This document shows positions 6,338 to 7,874 of a stretch of DNA of 7,874 nt, piece after piece (the first letter of the stretch is position 1; each line of letters begins with the position of its first letter). Below the pieces are notes generated by a model, which had not been told where the DNA came from, ran no database searches, and saw nothing but the letters and a program-made list of their open reading frames with translations. The translations under genes were made by a program, and so were the position numbers. Origin of the DNA: CAYMAZ01 sp964428185 (lineage in GTDB: Bacteria > Bacteroidota > Bacteroidia > Bacteroidales > DTU049); assembly GCA_964428185.1 (NCBI GenBank), contig CAYRXH010000105.1:1-7874 (forward strand). The letters run 5' to 3'.

Positions 6338-6887
6338 AAGCAAAAATCTGATACTGATCCTTTTGTTCATTGTTCTGGTCATCAATATTTCTATGATGAT
6401 TACATTCTTTCTTTTCCCAAAGGGAAATAAGGATCCGTTTGATGACAAAGATTGCAGACACAAACATCCTCATGGACGTGTGAATCTTGTTGCTCAACTT
6501 GAACTTAACCCAGATCAGGAAGTACAATTCTTTGCCCTGAGGGATAATCATAAGCAGCAAATGAGAATCATGTTTGACAGTGCAAAAACAATCAGAAATT
6601 CCATGTTAGATGCTCTTCTTTCTGATGATGAATCTGAAAATGGAAAGAATTTATACAATTACGCTGAACAAATGGCTGATGTTGAGTATGCTATTCAAAA
6701 GGAAGCGATTAATTACTTCCTGAAAATGAAAGAGATCCTGAACAAAGATCAGTTTGTTAAACTGATAGAAAACTTCAGGAATGTATGTGGTTGCAAAAGA
6801 AGTTCAAGAAATGGTGAAAATTCCCGCCATTGTGGTGAAAAAAATGCAAGCCCATATAATCATAAAAAGAGATATTCACATAAATAA
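6324..6887 (+). CDS. membrane-anchored Spy/CpxP/CnrX-like periplasmic protein, putative metal or stress sensor
   Basis: A 187-residue protein. A single membrane helix (~8-31, hydrophobic, after METNKSK) has no obvious cleavage site, so the protein probably stays tethered with its C-terminus in the periplasm. The domain at ~53-152 looks like the long-helical hairpin of the Spy/CpxP/ZraP/CnrX group: LNPDQ at 61-65 and LNKDQ at 139-143 sit at the LTxxQ positions. Possible metal ligands flank the domain: C44, H46, H48, H50 before it, and C155, C157, H169, C170, H180, H186 in a basic tail after it. The ATG at 6324 is chosen because it directly precedes the membrane helix; the frame is open further upstream, but only as a shadow of the anti-sigma gene. 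It overlaps that gene by 14 bp, and its stop overlaps the next ATG (TAATG), so it is translationally coupled at both ends. By analogy with CnrX in CnrYXH it could release the sigma factor on sensing metal; this is inference. It could instead be a tethered chaperone. Confidence 0.78.
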   Translation: METNKSKNLILILLFIVLVINISMMITFFLFPKGNKDPFDDKDCRHKHPHGRVNLVAQLELNPDQEVQFFALRDNHKQQMRIMFDSAKTIRNSMLDALLSDDESENGKNLYNYAEQMADVEYAIQKEAINYFLKMKEILNKDQFVKLIENFRNVCGCKRSSRNGENSRHCGEKNASPYNHKKRYSHK

Positions 6888-7372
6888 TGGCGGATATGAA
6901 AGCAAGATCAGTTGCAGTGTTGTTTAGTATTTTATTTGTTGTTAGTTGTGCTGTTGCACAACAACAAGATGACAGTGAGCAAAATAAAAAATGGGATCCG
7001 GTTGTTGAATTGCAGTTAACACCAGAGCAGGCAGACCAGTTTAATGCATTAAGGGATTCAAAGCGGTCCTCTATGAAGGAATTCAGAACAAAAATGCAAA
7101 ACCTGCAGAAGGAATATCAAATTGCATTGCAGGATCAGACTGTTCCTAAAGAAAAGCTATATGAATATATTGACCAAATGACTTCTGTTGAATCAAGCAT
7201 GAAAAAACTGAATCTTGACTTTATGTTTAGACTACGGGACATACTGACCCATGAACAATATGCAAAATTTCTGGAGCATCAGAAAGCAACTCATGAAAAG
7301 AAAGATGAAAAACATAAGAAACAACGCCGTTCAGATCAACCCGAATATATCAATAAATCAATTAATAATTAA
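6887..7372 (+). CDS. exported Spy/CpxP-like (LTxxQ) protein, paralogue of the upstream gene
   Basis: A 161-residue exported protein. Residues 1-24 form a signal peptide, which can be read two ways: a lipobox V18-V19-S20-C21 (lipoprotein) or signal peptidase I cleavage after AVA24. The mature part has L44-TPEQ-48 and L120-THEQ-124, the two LTxxQ motifs of Spy/CpxP proteins, in a charged, all-helical region, and a Lys/His-rich tail (131-145). It aligns end to end with the preceding protein (LQLTPEQADQFNALRD against LELNPDQEVQFFALRD; then LYEYIDQM against LYNYAEQM), so the two arose by duplication, but this copy lacks the Cys/His clusters. The likely role is a periplasmic chaperone or metal-buffering protein acting as an effector of the operon. 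Its ATG overlaps the previous stop (TAATG); a second ATG at 6896 would give a more usual MKAR signal-peptide start. Confidence 0.8.
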   Translation: MADMKARSVAVLFSILFVVSCAVAQQQDDSEQNKKWDPVVELQLTPEQADQFNALRDSKRSSMKEFRTKMQNLQKEYQIALQDQTVPKEKLYEYIDQMTSVESSMKKLNLDFMFRLRDILTHEQYAKFLEHQKATHEKKDEKHKKQRRSDQPEYINKSINN

Positions 7373-7386
7373 AAAACAACTACACT

Positions 7387-7821
7387 ATGAATCTTAAACT
7401 AACAACAATTGTGTTTGTGTTATCCATGGCAATAACCATGTTGATTTCTGCACAGACTGATGTATCAGGAAATGCTTCCACATCAAAATCAAAAAATGAA
7501 GTAACAGCCGAGCCTGTCACAAAAACAGTTCCTGTAACACAGGATAAGGATGCTTCAGCCACCCCCTGCAAAGGGCAAAAGCACGCAGGTTGTGCTGGTC
7601 ACAAAGCAGGAGAAAAGGCTTGTTGCAAGGATGGAAAAAAATCTGAAACCTGTTGTAAAGACGGAAAGAAGGCCGAAGGTTGTGCCGGTCAAAAAACTGG
7701 CCAAGCAAAGCCCGCCGGATGTCAAGGACAAAACAAACAAGGTAATTGCTGTAAAAGTGGCGCCAATGCTGCAGCTCAGACAGGAGAAGCAAAGTCTTCA
7801 AAGGGGTGTTGCAAAAAATAA
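7387..7821 (+). CDS. exported cysteine-repeat protein, probable metal binder
   Basis: A 144-residue protein with a signal peptide (1-22, likely cleavage after ISA22), a Ser/Thr/Val-rich linker (23-58) and a Cys/Lys/Gly-rich C-terminal half. The twelve cysteines are at 61, 69, 79, 80, 89, 90, 99, 112, 121, 122, 141 and 142, including four CC pairs; between 69 and 99 they recur every ten residues. The unit CCKDGKK occurs twice in tandem, and GCAG(H/Q)K(A/T)G flanks it on both sides. There are no aromatic residues and few hydrophobics in this half, so a folded core is unlikely without ligand. It resembles metallothionein-like or low-complexity Cys-rich exported proteins in composition only; I cannot name a family. 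It lies 14 bp after the Spy-like gene and before the operon terminator, so it is probably coexpressed with the ECF system. Binding of soft metals in the envelope is inference; a redox or disulfide-linked wall role is possible. Confidence 0.75.
   Translation: MNLKLTTIVFVLSMAITMLISAQTDVSGNASTSKSKNEVTAEPVTKTVPVTQDKDASATPCKGQKHAGCAGHKAGEKACCKDGKKSETCCKDGKKAEGCAGQKTGQAKPAGCQGQNKQGNCCKSGANAAAQTGEAKSSKGCCKK
7621..7680 (+). repeat. tandem 30-bp (10-residue) coding repeat, two copies
   Basis: Two adjacent 30-bp units, 7621-7650 and 7651-7680, encode CCKDGKKSET and CCKDGKKAEG. Within the CCKDGKK part the DNA differs only at third codon positions, so the peptide is kept while the DNA has drifted: an older duplication under protein-level constraint. 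Confidence 0.75.
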
Positions 7822-7843
7822 TTTTTTGAACACTTTGATATTG

Positions 7844-7874
7844 AAAGGAATTGCCACAAAGCAATTCCTTTTTT
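7844..7874 (+). terminator. intrinsic terminator of the ECF sigma operon
   Basis: AAAGGAATTGC (7844-7854) pairs perfectly over 11 bp with GCAATTCCTTT (7861-7871) around a 6-base loop, and Ts continue to the end of the window. It lies 22 bp after the stop of the cysteine-repeat gene. The A-rich 5' arm means it could also work on the opposite strand. Confidence 0.8.

Noticed and set aside
6189..6560. 123-residue minus-strand frame
   Set aside because: It overlaps the anti-sigma and Spy-like genes, has no signal or motif, and its start lies mid-gene.
7621..7680. Possible CRISPR or mobile-element repeat
   Set aside because: There are only two copies without spacers. It is in frame and codes for a conserved peptide unit, so it is an internal protein repeat.
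7517..7864. Minus-strand frame opposite the cysteine-repeat gene
   Set aside because: It mirrors the repetitive coding strand and also runs into the terminator. The plus-strand frame has a signal peptide and periodic cysteines.

Overview
The window reads as a low-GC Bacteroidota chromosome, probably from a Bacteroidales-like lineage. Three things point there: Shine-Dalgarno-type ribosome sites are largely absent and A-rich leaders take their place; sequences matching the Bacteroidota promoter pattern TTG-N(17-23)-TAnnTTTG lie in front of several genes; and the gene families (OmpA/TPR lipoprotein, folK next to a deoxynucleoside kinase, full-length SppA) fit. No rRNA, tRNA, CRISPR array, transposase or phage gene is visible. 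The genus cannot be told from the sequence alone.

Layout. (1) 1-1910: possibly the last 21 codons of an upstream gene, then a large outer-envelope lipoprotein joining an OmpA-like domain to TPR repeats. It ends at a strong, probably bidirectional terminator shared with the convergent gene. (2) 1966-3133, minus strand: folK (pterin pyrophosphokinase, TTG start) followed 13 bp later by a deoxynucleoside kinase, a small metabolic operon. (3) 3134-3376: divergent intergenic region holding a candidate folK promoter element, a terminator-like hairpin with no annotated gene feeding into it (possible small RNA or leader), and a good promoter match for sppA. (4) 3377-5155: sppA, a complete membrane-anchored signal peptide peptidase with both catalytic residues. 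(5) 5207-7821: five co-directional, tightly packed genes ending at a clear terminator: ECF sigma factor, zinc-finger anti-sigma factor with one membrane helix, a membrane-anchored CnrX/Spy/CpxP-like protein with Cys/His-rich ends, a second exported Spy-like protein, and an exported protein with twelve regularly spaced cysteines.

The last block is the most interesting part. Its order resembles the logic of CnrYXH-type metal-sensing sigma systems (ECF sigma, membrane anti-sigma, periplasmic four-helix sensor), here joined to a soluble Spy-like paralogue and a cysteine-repeat protein that could bind thiophilic metals in the envelope. The sigma factor would be held at the membrane by the anti-sigma factor. 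The anchored Spy-like protein could sense metal or misfolded protein, and the two downstream exported proteins could be effectors. The families are supported by visible motifs; the signal (copper, nickel, zinc, other metal or general envelope stress) is inference.
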